Part shown: piece by piece, positions 31,172 through 40,809 of the stretch | Position numbering within the stretch: position 1 is the first letter of the stretch | Layout of the letters: every line of letters starts with the position of its first letter | Source: Prochlorococcus sp. AG-363-N20 | GTDB lineage: Bacteria > Cyanobacteriota > Cyanobacteriia > PCC-6307 > Cyanobiaceae | Assembly: GCA_003280105.1 (NCBI GenBank) | Contig: QCFX01000004.1 | Location: 1 to 64,000, forward strand | Reading direction: 5' to 3' | Length of the DNA stretch: 64,000 bases | Notes under the pieces: model-generated | Told to the model about the DNA's origin: nothing | Database searches by the model: none | Seen by the model: only the letters and a program-made list of their open reading frames with translations | Position numbers and translations under genes: made by a program

Positions 31172-32545
31172 ATGGTTTCACACATAATCCTGTCGGTGCT
31201 AAGCACTCATGAGGTTGAAGTCGCTGAGACTCTTATTGGTGTAATTAACTTCTTACTGATTTTTGTAGCAGCTCGTACTTTGGCGGAAGTGTTAGTTCGC
31301 CTTAATTTGCCGACCATTGTTGGTGAATTATTGGCTGGCGTACTGATTGGTGCTTCTGGACTCCATTTACTGATGCCTCCAAGCACTAGCGCAGAATTGA
31401 ATGCAGGTTTTGTCACTTTTATAAGCTCCTTAGCTTCGGTACCGCCGGAAGCAGTTCCTGACCTTTATTTCGAAACATTCCCTTCCTTGCAAGCAGTTGC
31501 AACTCTGGGTTTGTATGCGTTGCTTTTCCTGACAGGCCTCGAGAGTGAATTAGAAGAACTTGTAGCGGTTGGCGCTCAAGCTTTTACGGTTGCAATGGCT
31601 GGAGTGATCTTGCCATTTGCTTTTGGAACCATTGGCTTGATGTTTATTTTTAATATTGATTTAATTCCTGCTGTTTTTGCTGGTGCATCGATGACTGCAA
31701 CCAGTATTGGCATTACAGCTAGTGTTTTCGGGGAGCTTGGATATCTCAAAACTCGCGAAGGACAGATTGTTATTGGTGCTGCAGTATTGGACGATATTTT
31801 GGGAATTGTGATTCTTGCTGTTGTTGTTGCTTTAGCTACTGGTGGGGCTTTGGAAATTGCACCGATCGTCAAGCTTGTGTTGGCCGCAACGGTATTTGTT
31901 GTAGGTGCAATAGGCCTTAGTAGAACTGCGGCACCAGCATTTGATTGGCTTCTTGACAGACTCAAAGCACCTGGGGCCGTAGTTGTGGCTTCGTTTGTCA
32001 TTCTTGTTTTAAGTTGTTTTGTGGCAACTGCAATTGGATTGGAAGCCGCTTTAGGTGCTTTTGCTGCTGGTTTGATTCTGAGTAGCTCCAAAAATAATCA
32101 CGCGATTCAGCAGTCTGTTCTTCCTCTTGTATCGCTATTTGCCACTATTTTCTTCGTATTGGTTGGGGCTGGAATGGATCTTTCTGTGATTAATCCTTTG
32201 GACCCTGCTAGCCGGTCTGCCCTAGTAGTTGCAGGGTTTATGTTGGTCGTTGCAATTCTTGGAAAAATTGCAGCAGGCTGGTCATTTTTAATTGATAAGC
32301 CCACTGATCGGTTGGTTGTTGGTTTGGGAATGATGCCAAGAGGTGAGGTTGGTTTGATTTTTCTAGGTCTAGGTACAAGTGCAGGATTGCTCACACCTTC
32401 TTTAGAAGCCGCAGTTCTCTTAATGGTTATAGGGACTACTTTCCTGGCGCCTGTTTTGCTGAGAATTGTTTTGAAAGACAAAACACCTGGTGGTGGAAAT
32501 TCTGTACCTGATGAGGTCGCAGCAAATCCAGTTGGACTTGTTTAG
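31172..32545 (+). CDS. CPA2-family Na+(K+)/H+ antiporter, NhaS3/Kef-like
   Basis: A 457-aa membrane protein with about twelve hydrophobic segments exchanging Na+ or K+ for protons. The ion-binding pair lies in the mid-membrane motif VIGAAVLDDILGIVIL near residue 205, and the N-terminal helix LPTIVGELLAGVLIG and C-terminal MMPRGEVGLIFLGLG are CPA2-like. No TrkA-N (RCK) domain follows, as in NhaS3. In ocean cyanobacteria it is probably used for sodium extrusion or thylakoid pH balance; the ion is inferred. Confidence 0.85.
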   Translation: MVSHIILSVLSTHEVEVAETLIGVINFLLIFVAARTLAEVLVRLNLPTIVGELLAGVLIGASGLHLLMPPSTSAELNAGFVTFISSLASVPPEAVPDLYFETFPSLQAVATLGLYALLFLTGLESELEELVAVGAQAFTVAMAGVILPFAFGTIGLMFIFNIDLIPAVFAGASMTATSIGITASVFGELGYLKTREGQIVIGAAVLDDILGIVILAVVVALATGGALEIAPIVKLVLAATVFVVGAIGLSRTAAPAFDWLLDRLKAPGAVVVASFVILVLSCFVATAIGLEAALGAFAAGLILSSSKNNHAIQQSVLPLVSLFATIFFVLVGAGMDLSVINPLDPASRSALVVAGFMLVVAILGKIAAGWSFLIDKPTDRLVVGLGMMPRGEVGLIFLGLGTSAGLLTPSLEAAVLLMVIGTTFLAPVLLRIVLKDKTPGGGNSVPDEVAANPVGLV

Positions 32546-32633
32546 GTGGTCTTATTTCTCTTCTTCCCCAATGTCCCTTTTAGCTCCTTGTGTGCTCAGC
32601 TGGCATTAATCAACTAATTCAATGCAAAATCAT

Positions 32634-32647
32634 TAGACAGTTGTCTA
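32634..32647. promoter_or_regulatory. short palindrome upstream of the second hydrolase
   Basis: TAGACA-GT-TGTCTA lies 34 bp before the ATG at 32682. It has the size of a dimeric repressor or activator site, but nothing else supports this. Confidence 0.2.
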
Positions 32648-32681
32648 GCATCTCAACTCTTGAAATACTCTCAGATTATTG

Positions 32682-33629
32682 ATGACTGCTTTTGATGCCA
32701 AACCAAATGCTCCTTGGAAGTATTTAGGGCATGACGTTTATTCCGTGAGCAGCACGCCTGCAAATACATTTGCCGATACTTATCAAAAAGAGCCTCCAGC
32801 TGTATTGCTTGTTCATGGCTTTGGAGCTTCTACGGATCATTGGCGATACAACATTCCAGTACTTGCTAAAAGTTATGAGGTACATGCTATTGATTTACTT
32901 GGCTTTGGCCGAAGTGCAAAACCTTCTGAGTTGAATTATGGAGGAGATTTATGGAAAGAGCAGGTAGTTGCTTATGTCAATGAAAGAATTAGCAGGCCAA
33001 CAGTCATAGTTGGTAATTCGTTAGGGGGCTATGCAGCTCTTGCGGCAGGAGCTGCACTTGAATCTCAATCTGCTGGCGTTGTTTTATTAAATGCAGCTGG
33101 TTATTTCAGCGATGAAAAGTTTTCTGCAAAACCAAAGAATTTCAATTCAAAGTTGCGACAAATAATTGGAAGTGGCTTATCTCGAGATCTTTTAGTCAAA
33201 TGGTTTGTTTATCCATTAGTACAGAGATTAATATTTGAGAATCTGAGAAGACCTGGGGTAATTAGAAGTACTCTCCAACAAGTTTATATCGACCCTACCA
33301 ATGTTGATGATGATTTAGTTGAATCTATTCGCCGACCCTCTCTTGACCCCGGGGCGTTTCAAGTTTTTCGCAAAGTTTTTCAGGCTCGAGGTCTTCAGGG
33401 AAAACCTATTGATCAATTGTTCAATGAATTAAAGGCTCCATTATTATTGCTTTGGGGAGATAGTGACCCTTGGTTGAGGGATGCAAAAGCTAAGCAAGAG
33501 AAATTCCGATCATTTGCTAAAAAAGCTTCCTTAGAGTTTAAAGAAGTTCTATTGAAAGCCGGCCATTGTCCCCATGATGAAGTGCCAGATAAGGTTAATG
33601 AAGAAATGCTAATTTGGTTGCAAGATTAA
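32682..33629 (+). CDS. alpha/beta hydrolase, chlorophyll dephytylase/pheophytinase-like
   Basis: A 315-aa alpha/beta-hydrolase paralogous to the one at 53-964. It shares HGFGASTDHWRYNIP, the nucleophile elbow GNSLGGYAAL, the acid region LWGDSDPWLRD and the terminal GHCPHDEVPDKVN. The oxyanion and GHCPHDE motifs suggest action on chlorophyll-type phytol esters; this is inferred from family resemblance. The ATG at 32682 is used instead of the TTG three bases upstream in the track. It precedes the epimerase-like gene by 22 bp. Confidence 0.88.
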   Translation: MTAFDAKPNAPWKYLGHDVYSVSSTPANTFADTYQKEPPAVLLVHGFGASTDHWRYNIPVLAKSYEVHAIDLLGFGRSAKPSELNYGGDLWKEQVVAYVNERISRPTVIVGNSLGGYAALAAGAALESQSAGVVLLNAAGYFSDEKFSAKPKNFNSKLRQIIGSGLSRDLLVKWFVYPLVQRLIFENLRRPGVIRSTLQQVYIDPTNVDDDLVESIRRPSLDPGAFQVFRKVFQARGLQGKPIDQLFNELKAPLLLLWGDSDPWLRDAKAKQEKFRSFAKKASLEFKEVLLKAGHCPHDEVPDKVNEEMLIWLQD

Positions 33630-33651
33630 GCCATAAAATACCGTCTTTTTC

Positions 33652-34515
33652 ATGGAAAGAACTCTTTTATTTAAGGAATCCCCATACGCTCATTGGGAAT
33701 ATATAGATAATGGAGATCGTCTAAGAGTAGTTCCAGAACGAGGTGGATTAATTACAGAATGGCGATGCAATGGAAAGGAGATTCTTTATTTTGATAAGGA
33801 GAGATTTGTAAAAACTGATAAGAGTGTACGCGGAGGAATTCCGATCCTTTTTCCTATTTGTGGATCACTTCCAAATCAAACATTGCGTTTAAAGCAAGGA
33901 AATTTTTTGATGAATCAACATGGTTTTGCTAGAGATTCATTATGGGAGATAAACGCACCTGATCATTCAAGTTTTTTAAGATTGAGGCTTTTAGATGATC
34001 AACATACAAAGTCTATTTATCCATATTCCTTTTGTATTGATATAGAGGTGAAACTTATATGCAATTCTATGCAACTAAATATTTATGTTCAGAATACTGA
34101 CAAATTAAATATGCCTTTTTCATTTGGATTGCATCCATACTTTAAGGTTAATAACTTAGAAAATATCAAGATAGAAGGTTTGCCTGAGGTTGGCATTAAT
34201 CATTTTGATATGACTAAAATTAGAACTAATGAGCAAATCGCATCCCTTTCACAAGGTATTGACTTTATAAGCGGTCCTTCAGAATCAGTTCTGCTTGTTG
34301 ATCATTCCGATGGCTCAAGTATTCAATTAAAACAAAAAAAACCAATGGATTTATCTGTTATTTGGACAGACCCTCCACGACCTATGGTTTGCCTTGAGCC
34401 TTGGACGAGCCCTAGAGACTCATTACATACAGGAGATAGAACGATAATCCTTCCTCCTGGTAAAACACAAAATCTCTTTTGTGAAATTTCAGTGGGTAAT
34501 TTTATTTACAGTTGA
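33652..34515 (+). CDS. aldose 1-epimerase (galactose mutarotase)-like protein
   Basis: A 287-aa protein of the aldose 1-epimerase/YeaD fold, interconverting sugar anomers. Visible are GGLITEWRCNGKEILYFD at the N-terminus, RGGIPILFPICG, the active-site His in NQHGFARDSLWE, GLHPYFKV and the C-terminal CLEPWTSP with the likely general base Glu. Glucose-6-phosphate-type substrates are typical of the RGGIP(I/V)LFP subgroup. It lies just before the hydroxy-acid cluster and may be co-transcribed with the hydrolase. Confidence 0.85.
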   Translation: MERTLLFKESPYAHWEYIDNGDRLRVVPERGGLITEWRCNGKEILYFDKERFVKTDKSVRGGIPILFPICGSLPNQTLRLKQGNFLMNQHGFARDSLWEINAPDHSSFLRLRLLDDQHTKSIYPYSFCIDIEVKLICNSMQLNIYVQNTDKLNMPFSFGLHPYFKVNNLENIKIEGLPEVGINHFDMTKIRTNEQIASLSQGIDFISGPSESVLLVDHSDGSSIQLKQKKPMDLSVIWTDPPRPMVCLEPWTSPRDSLHTGDRTIILPPGKTQNLFCEISVGNFIYS

Positions 34516-34637
34516 CATCAATTCCTTCGCTCAACTATAGCGCTACCAAGCCCCATGAAGAAATTATCTTCATTTAGGAGACTGTCAATCAAAGATATTT
34601 TATTATTGCGTAGATATTCTTTCTAGGGTTTTTATAA

Positions 34638-36338
34638 ATGTCATTTAACCACTTATTAGATTTTAAGGAGAACATTATCACTATTGTTGGTAGTGATAAT
34701 GTTCTCACAGATGAAAAGGATACCCTGAGCTATAGAACAGGAATTCGAGTAGGAAGTGGTACTGCTTGTGCAGTGATCTTTCCTCAGAGCTTGTTGGAAA
34801 TGTGGAAAGTTTTGCAAACTTGCATTGCTTTTGAGAAAATCATTATTATGCAGGCTGCAAATACAGGCCTGACAGGAGGCTCAACGCCTGATGGACAAAC
34901 TTATGATCGTGATGTTGTTATTATCAATACTTTATCGATTGACCAATTACTAATTTTACATGAAGGTGATCAAGTTGTTGCATTTCCTGGGACAACTTTA
35001 TATCAATTAGAAGATCGACTTTTGCCTTTGGGACGAGGTCCTCACTCAGTTATAGGCTCTTCTTGTATAGGTGCTTCAGTGGTTGGGGGGGTTTGCAATA
35101 ATTCTGGTGGAAACCTAGTTAATCGTGGACCTGCTTATACGCAATTGTCTCTTTTCGCTAGATTGAATAAAGATAGAAAACTAGAGCTTGTTAATCATTT
35201 AGGGATTAATTTAGGAATCGAGCCAGAAGAAATATTAACTAACTTAGAGGGGTTTAATTTTAATAAAGAAGATATAAAGTCAGATAATCTAATGGCATCT
35301 GATATTGAATACCAGAGCCGAGTAAGAGATATAAATGCAAATACTCCAGCGAGATTTAATGCAGATCCGAGGCGTCTATATGAATCAAGTGGATGTGCAG
35401 GTAAGATCGCAGTTTTTGCTGTGCGATTAGACACTTTTCCAACTCCAAAAGAGGAGAAAGTCTTTTTTGTCGGAACAAATCAGCCTACCCATTTCACAGA
35501 ACTTCGAAAGAAGATACTTTTAGATTTCGTAGATTTACCAGATATGGGGGAATATATGCATAGGAGCTATTTTGATGGAGCTATGAAATATTGTAAGGAC
35601 ATATTCTTAGTTTTGAAGTACTTAGGTACTCACTTTCTACCGAAGCTATTAAAACTAAAAAGAAAGGTTGATGCATTTACGACTAACAATAGATTTTTAC
35701 CAAGTAATTTTTTTGATAAATTAATGCAATGGATTGCTAATATATTACCTAACCATCTTCCTAAGAGAATTATTGATTATAGAAATAGATTTGAACACTA
35801 TATGATTTTCTCTGCAAGTGATGACTCTATTAAGCTTACCAAGGAATTATTAGATTATGAAACCTCAAAGATAGAAGATTTTGAATACTTCATGTGTAAA
35901 CCTGAAGAAGGAAGAGACTTATTGTTACACCGCTATGTTGCAGGAGCTGCACCAGCTAGGTATCAAGTAGTTAATTCCTCTGAGTCAGGCGAACTTCTTC
36001 CATTAGATGTAGCCTTGCCACGAAATTGCATTAATTGGCATGATATCTTACCTTCTCATATCCATGAAAAAATGGCTCAATCATTTCAAATGGGTCACTT
36101 TTTATGCATGGTTTTTCATTGGGACTTCGTAGTCAAAAAAGAAGTTGATGTGATTAAATTGAAGGAAGAGATATTAGATATTTTGGATCAAAAGAAAGCC
36201 CGATATCCCGCAGAACATAATGTAGGTCACCTCTATAAAGCAGATTTACTCCTGGAGAATTTTTATCGAGGTCTAGATCCAACAAATACTTTCAATCCTG
36301 GAATTGGGAAATCTTCTAAGAATTCCTTTTACAATTAA
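34638..36338 (+). CDS. dld: quinone-dependent D-lactate dehydrogenase
   Basis: A 566-aa FAD enzyme that oxidises D-lactate and feeds electrons to the quinone pool. The FAD-binding segment (ANTGLTGGSTPDG) and long stretches resemble E. coli Dld as I recall it: PLGRGPHSVIGSSCIGASVVGGVCNNSGG, NADPRRLYESSGCAGKIAVFAVRLDTF, GTNQP, GEYMHRSYFDGA, and the end YPAEHNVGHLYKA...DPTNTFNPGIGKSSK. Similarity to a proteobacterial enzyme along the whole length, in a core cyanobacterial chromosome, suggests horizontal transfer. It heads a three-gene hydroxy-acid cluster. Confidence 0.92.
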   Translation: MSFNHLLDFKENIITIVGSDNVLTDEKDTLSYRTGIRVGSGTACAVIFPQSLLEMWKVLQTCIAFEKIIIMQAANTGLTGGSTPDGQTYDRDVVIINTLSIDQLLILHEGDQVVAFPGTTLYQLEDRLLPLGRGPHSVIGSSCIGASVVGGVCNNSGGNLVNRGPAYTQLSLFARLNKDRKLELVNHLGINLGIEPEEILTNLEGFNFNKEDIKSDNLMASDIEYQSRVRDINANTPARFNADPRRLYESSGCAGKIAVFAVRLDTFPTPKEEKVFFVGTNQPTHFTELRKKILLDFVDLPDMGEYMHRSYFDGAMKYCKDIFLVLKYLGTHFLPKLLKLKRKVDAFTTNNRFLPSNFFDKLMQWIANILPNHLPKRIIDYRNRFEHYMIFSASDDSIKLTKELLDYETSKIEDFEYFMCKPEEGRDLLLHRYVAGAAPARYQVVNSSESGELLPLDVALPRNCINWHDILPSHIHEKMAQSFQMGHFLCMVFHWDFVVKKEVDVIKLKEEILDILDQKKARYPAEHNVGHLYKADLLLENFYRGLDPTNTFNPGIGKSSKNSFYN

Positions 36339-36459
36339 CTTTATAATCACTTGCTCCCTGCAGAACCACATAGCTAAGTCTAATAATTTTTGAATTTAAC
36401 CTTTTATTGCTACTTTTAGTCTCATTCCATCTTAGACTTATGGAAGTAAAGGTATTCAA

Positions 36460-37647
36460 ATGTTTGCCAAGGCCTCAGCTTCAAGTGCTGTAAATATCAA
36501 TGATCTTCGTGCTTTAGCTAAAAAACGCCTACCTCAAATGGTCTTTGACTATATAGATAGTGGAGCGGACAGAGAGCAAACTTTATCTCAAAATTGCACA
36601 GCTTTTAATGAAATATATTTTCGACCTAGGTGTGCAGTTGCCACACCATCTTGCGATCTCTCAATTGATGTCCTTCAACAGAAGTTTCAATTGCCATTCA
36701 TTTTGGCTCCGGTAGGGAGTAGTCGGATGTTTTACCCCAAGGGGGAAGTCTTAGCAGCGAGTGAAGCTGGGAAGGCTGGAACCGGTTATACCCTTTCGAC
36801 TCTTTCGGGCTGTCGTTTGGAAGAAGTAAAAGCTGCAACTGATTACCCTGCTTGGTATCAGCTTTATTTACTAGGAGGTAGAGATGTCGCGTTAAAGACT
36901 ATTGAACGAGCCAGATCGGCTGGTTTTTCAGCAATTGTCGTGACTATAGATACCCCTATTTCTGGATTGAGAGAGCGTGATGTTCGAAATGGAACAAAAC
37001 AATTACTATCCAGAAATCCTTTGCAGATGCTTCCATATTTGCCGCAAATGTTGATTAAACCTTGTTGGCTCTCTCAATGGTTAGGAGATGGCGGGCTGAT
37101 GAACTTTCCAAATGTTGAACTTGAAGATGGCCCGATGGGTTATACAGAAATAGGCCCAGCTTTAGAGCAATCAGTTGTAACTTGGGATGATTTAAATTGG
37201 ATTAGAGAGGCATGGGGAGGAAAACTAATTATTAAAGGAGTTCATATTGGAGATGATGCAAAAAGAGCTGTTGATTTAGGTGTAGATGCTTTAGTTGTAT
37301 CTAATCATGGTGCTAGGCAACTTGATAGTGTTGCTCCCACAATTAGGGTTCTTCCTGAGATTATTGATGCTGTAAACGGGCAAATAGATGTTCTTTTAGA
37401 TGGCGGAATAAGGAGAGGGGGTGATGTAGTAAAAGCGTTATGTCTTGGTGCAAAAGGAGTTTTGATTGGCAGGGCATATGCATATGGATTAGCAGCAGGT
37501 GGCGCTTCTGGAGTGGAAAGAGCCATTCAGATTATTCGAACTGATATTCTCCGAACAATGAAGCTTTTAGGTTGTGATTCAGTTAAGAAGTTAGACAGGT
37601 CTTATGTTTCTATTCCTGATAGCTGGGATAAATTTAAGAACATCTAA
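36460..37647 (+). CDS. lldD: FMN-dependent alpha-hydroxy-acid dehydrogenase (L-lactate type)
   Basis: A 395-aa TIM-barrel flavoenzyme. The FMN/substrate motif SNHGARQLDSVAPTIRVLPEI carries the catalytic His and Arg near residue 280, with FDYIDSGADRE at the N-terminus and LLDGGIRRGGDVVKALCLGAKGVLIGR for phosphate binding. The length and MLP-like insert resemble LldD more than plant glycolate oxidase, but L-lactate versus glycolate cannot be settled by eye. Its place beside dld supports lactate oxidation. Symbol moderately sure. Confidence 0.82.
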   Translation: MFAKASASSAVNINDLRALAKKRLPQMVFDYIDSGADREQTLSQNCTAFNEIYFRPRCAVATPSCDLSIDVLQQKFQLPFILAPVGSSRMFYPKGEVLAASEAGKAGTGYTLSTLSGCRLEEVKAATDYPAWYQLYLLGGRDVALKTIERARSAGFSAIVVTIDTPISGLRERDVRNGTKQLLSRNPLQMLPYLPQMLIKPCWLSQWLGDGGLMNFPNVELEDGPMGYTEIGPALEQSVVTWDDLNWIREAWGGKLIIKGVHIGDDAKRAVDLGVDALVVSNHGARQLDSVAPTIRVLPEIIDAVNGQIDVLLDGGIRRGGDVVKALCLGAKGVLIGRAYAYGLAAGGASGVERAIQIIRTDILRTMKLLGCDSVKKLDRSYVSIPDSWDKFKNI

Positions 37648-37683
37648 TTAATCTTAGATCAATTCTAAGTTTATTAATATCAA

Positions 37684-39036
37684 ATGAAGATTATTGTTAT
37701 TGATGACGACCCAACTGGATCCCAGGCTGTATATGGATGCCCCTTACTTTTGAAATGGGATGAGAAAACTCTTCTAAAAGGTCTTGCCTATCCATCGCCA
37801 TTGCTTTTTATTTTAGCTAATACTCGCTCTATGGAAGAAGATTCAGTTAAAAAGACCATTAATGAAATATCTTATTCAATTCGTAAAGCAATACAGAAGC
37901 AAAATCTATTATTGGAGGAGATTTTCTTTGTTAGTAGAGGCGATTCAACTTTACGGGGACATGGATTTTTAGAGCCAAAATTAATTAACGAGCGTTTAGG
38001 TCCTTTTGATGCAACCTTTCATATTCCAGCCTTTTTAGAAGGCTGCCGAACAACTGTGAATGGCATTCATCTGTTGAATGGTATCCCCGTTCATATGACC
38101 CCTTTCGCAAAGGATTCATTATTTGGTTATTCAACAAGCAAATTAGATGTTTGGCTGCAGGAAAAGAGTAAAGGAAAAATTAATTCAAAAGACGTCTTGA
38201 GATTAGATGTTAATTTGCTAAATTCAGCTAATGAATCTAATTTTGGGAGAAAAAAACTTTCGGATTGGTTGTTAAAACTTACTGGCAACCAACCTGTCGT
38301 GGTTGATGTCGATAAACAGCAACATATTCAAAGATTAGGTATAGCTTTTAGAGGTCTTATAGGAAAGAAACGCTTTCTTTTTAGATCAGCTGCAAGTTTG
38401 ATTGCAGGCTTGGCTGACTTATCGCAAAACCCTTTAACACCCTTTTCTCTTTCACAATTAAGGCTCAAAGATAGAATGGGTATACCTAAACCAGGCTTGG
38501 TTTTAGTGGGGTCTCATGTAAAACTTGCTGATGATCAGTTGACTAACTTATTGCAAGAAAAATCCTGTATTGGAATTGAGATCTCTGTAGAAAAGATAGC
38601 TGAGATAGGCAATGATTTTTCTAGAAAAAATTTATTATTAGAATTTGAGGAAAGGTTATTGAAAAAAATTAATCATATCTTGATGTTAGGTAAAACACCT
38701 GTTTTATATACATCAAGAACTCAACTTGAATTTGAAAGCCCTATAGATAGAGTTGATTTTGGTAATCAGCTTGCCGAAATACTAGCCACAACTGTTGCAA
38801 AGCTCAGTACTAAATTAGGCTATATCATAAGCAAGGGAGGAATTACAACAAATACATTGCTTGCAGTCGGTCTGGATTTAGATTTAGTACATTTAAAGGG
38901 TCAATTACTCCCTGGTTTGTCTGTAGTATTACCTGTTGGCTCTTTAAATAAACTTCCAATCATTACTTTCCCTGGGAATTTAGGTGACGCACAAACTTTA
39001 CTCAAATCATGGAAACTGATGGAGAATCTAAATTAG
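37684..39036 (+). CDS. four-carbon acid sugar kinase-like protein (OtnK/DUF1537)
   Basis: A 450-aa protein. The N-terminal DUF1537 domain begins with the characteristic IDDDPTGSQAV, followed by ANTRSM and SRGDSTLRGH. The C-terminal nucleotide-binding domain shows SKGGITTNTLLAVGLDLD, LPGLSVVLPVG and ITFPGNLGDAQTLLKSW. The family phosphorylates four-carbon sugar acids such as erythronate and threonate. It follows lldD by 36 bp, so it probably belongs to the same catabolic unit. The true substrate is unknown. Confidence 0.82.
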   Translation: MKIIVIDDDPTGSQAVYGCPLLLKWDEKTLLKGLAYPSPLLFILANTRSMEEDSVKKTINEISYSIRKAIQKQNLLLEEIFFVSRGDSTLRGHGFLEPKLINERLGPFDATFHIPAFLEGCRTTVNGIHLLNGIPVHMTPFAKDSLFGYSTSKLDVWLQEKSKGKINSKDVLRLDVNLLNSANESNFGRKKLSDWLLKLTGNQPVVVDVDKQQHIQRLGIAFRGLIGKKRFLFRSAASLIAGLADLSQNPLTPFSLSQLRLKDRMGIPKPGLVLVGSHVKLADDQLTNLLQEKSCIGIEISVEKIAEIGNDFSRKNLLLEFEERLLKKINHILMLGKTPVLYTSRTQLEFESPIDRVDFGNQLAEILATTVAKLSTKLGYIISKGGITTNTLLAVGLDLDLVHLKGQLLPGLSVVLPVGSLNKLPIITFPGNLGDAQTLLKSWKLMENLN

Positions 39037-39096
39037 CTCTGAGAGTGACTTTTTTATTATCTAGTTATAGTTCTGTGTAGAAGATTATCTATTCTA

Positions 39097-40521
39097 TTAA
39101 AAACGTTCGATTACAGCATTTGCAAATCCACTACAAGTCAATGATTTTACTGGAGGGCTCATAAGTCTTGCTAGATCGTATGTGACCTTCTGATCTGAAA
39201 TGGCTTTACTTATTCCTTTCGTTACTAGATCAGCTGCTTCTTGCCATCCAAGGAATTCCAACATCATTACTCCACTCAATATTACAGAACCTGGATTAAT
39301 TCTATCGAGCCCTGCATGCTTTGGAGCTGTCCCATGTGTTGCTTCAAAGATGGCAGCTTTATCGCCTATATTTGCCCCTGGCGCCATTCCTAGTCCTCCC
39401 ACAATTGCAGCAGCAGCATCAGAAATGTAATCTCCATTTAGATTGAGAGTTGCAAGAATTGAATATTCTTGAGGCCTAGTTTGAATTTGCTGAAAAATAC
39501 TGTCTGCTATTCGATCATCAACCATAACCATATTCTTCCACTTACTGTTTCCATGACTAGACCCTATTTTATCAAGTACAGATCTCACTTCTAAGCATAT
39601 GGAATGTTTCTTGTCTTCAGTTAAAGAGTCATAACCTGGATCAATCATCCTTGCATTATTTTCAATACTTAACTCAGGATTAGTTTGAGAATTTTCTAGA
39701 ATCCAACTTTCACGTTCAGTAATACAAACATCACGAAATTCACTGGTTGCAAGCTCATAACCCCAGTCTCTAAATGAACCTTCAGTGAACTTCATGATAT
39801 TACCTTTATGTACAAGAGTCACATGTCGCTTCTTATCTGAAAGACGAAGTGCATGTTGAATGGCTTTTTTGATATGTCTTTGACTGCCTAACCTGCTTAC
39901 TGGCTTTATGCCAATGCCAGAACCTTGAGGTATTTTTCTACCACTTAGCTTGCCATTTTTTGGAATTACCTTTGTATTTAAATATTCAATTAAATTAATT
40001 CCTACTGGATCATTAGACTCCCATTCCACACCCATATAAATATCTTCTGTATTTTCTCTATAGACAATTACATCTAGATCTTCAGGTCGCTTATGCGGAC
40101 TTGGAGTGCCTGCATAGTATCGGCAAGGTCTCACACAGGAATACAGATCAAAAATTTGTCTCAAAGCAACATTCAGTGATCTAATGCCTCCACCTATAGG
40201 TGTTGTTAGTGGACCTTTAATTGCAACTCCAAATTTACGAATTGCTTCCAGAGTATCTTCAGGCAGATATTGATAACTTCCATAGAGTTCGCATGCTTCA
40301 TCACCGGCATAGATTTTGAACCATTCGATTTGACGATTGTTGCCATAGGCCTTTTCTACGGCAGCATCAATAACTTTTTTAGTTGCAGGCCATATATCTA
40401 CTCCAGTTCCATCTCCACGAATAAATGGAATGATTGGATTGTTTGGGACTTCTGGATTGCCGTCTACAAAGCGAATGGCTTGCCCCTGTGTTGGAGCTTG
40501 GAGCTTCTCAAACTCGGCCAT
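39097..40521 (-). CDS. icd: isocitrate dehydrogenase (NADP)
   Basis: Icd makes 2-oxoglutarate, the carbon skeleton for ammonium assimilation in cyanobacteria. The 474-aa product contains IIPFIRGDGTGVDIWPA, the substrate loop RSLNVALRQIFDLYSCVRP with its Ser/Arg residues, YRENTEDIYMGVEW, and the nucleotide site EATHGTAPKHAGLDRINPGSVILSGVMM. It is longer than E. coli Icd, as usual in cyanobacteria. Convergent with the acid sugar kinase-like gene. Confidence 0.96.
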   Translation of the reverse strand: MAEFEKLQAPTQGQAIRFVDGNPEVPNNPIIPFIRGDGTGVDIWPATKKVIDAAVEKAYGNNRQIEWFKIYAGDEACELYGSYQYLPEDTLEAIRKFGVAIKGPLTTPIGGGIRSLNVALRQIFDLYSCVRPCRYYAGTPSPHKRPEDLDVIVYRENTEDIYMGVEWESNDPVGINLIEYLNTKVIPKNGKLSGRKIPQGSGIGIKPVSRLGSQRHIKKAIQHALRLSDKKRHVTLVHKGNIMKFTEGSFRDWGYELATSEFRDVCITERESWILENSQTNPELSIENNARMIDPGYDSLTEDKKHSICLEVRSVLDKIGSSHGNSKWKNMVMVDDRIADSIFQQIQTRPQEYSILATLNLNGDYISDAAAAIVGGLGMAPGANIGDKAAIFEATHGTAPKHAGLDRINPGSVILSGVMMLEFLGWQEAADLVTKGISKAISDQKVTYDLARLMSPPVKSLTCSGFANAVIERF

Positions 40522-40704
40522 AGATTTTCTAACTCGTTGTGTTCCTCAAGCGAGCCTATGACTAAATGGGATCTTATTGGACAACAAATACCTATTTGCT
40601 CAGGAAAAGAATGAGAGATTACTAAACCCTTTTTTGAATTGCACCTTTAATTGGTTGGCGTAGATCGTTTTGTTGGCCTCAAGTGCTACAAGATTTGCTT
40701 GTAT

Positions 40705-40809
40705 ATGTTTGGATATTGCTTAAATGGCCTTAACAGGCTAGGTGAAATCATGCGACTTGGACGATTGCATGGCATCGTCATTATTAGAGATTATTTTTCG
40801 GAGATCTAA
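40705..40809 (+). CDS. possible 34-aa leader ORF
   Basis: MFGYCLNGLNRLGEIMRLGRLHGIVIIRDYFSEI ends with TAA directly abutting the GTG of the next gene, so translational coupling is conceivable. It lies in the otherwise empty spacer after icd. Nothing beyond position supports it. Confidence 0.2.
   Translation: MFGYCLNGLNRLGEIMRLGRLHGIVIIRDYFSEI

Noticed and set aside
31207-32481. Long minus-strand ORFs (69-171 aa) opposite the antiporter
   Set aside because: They mirror hydrophobic codons of a clear membrane protein and have Ala/Thr/Pro/Ile-rich nonsense composition.
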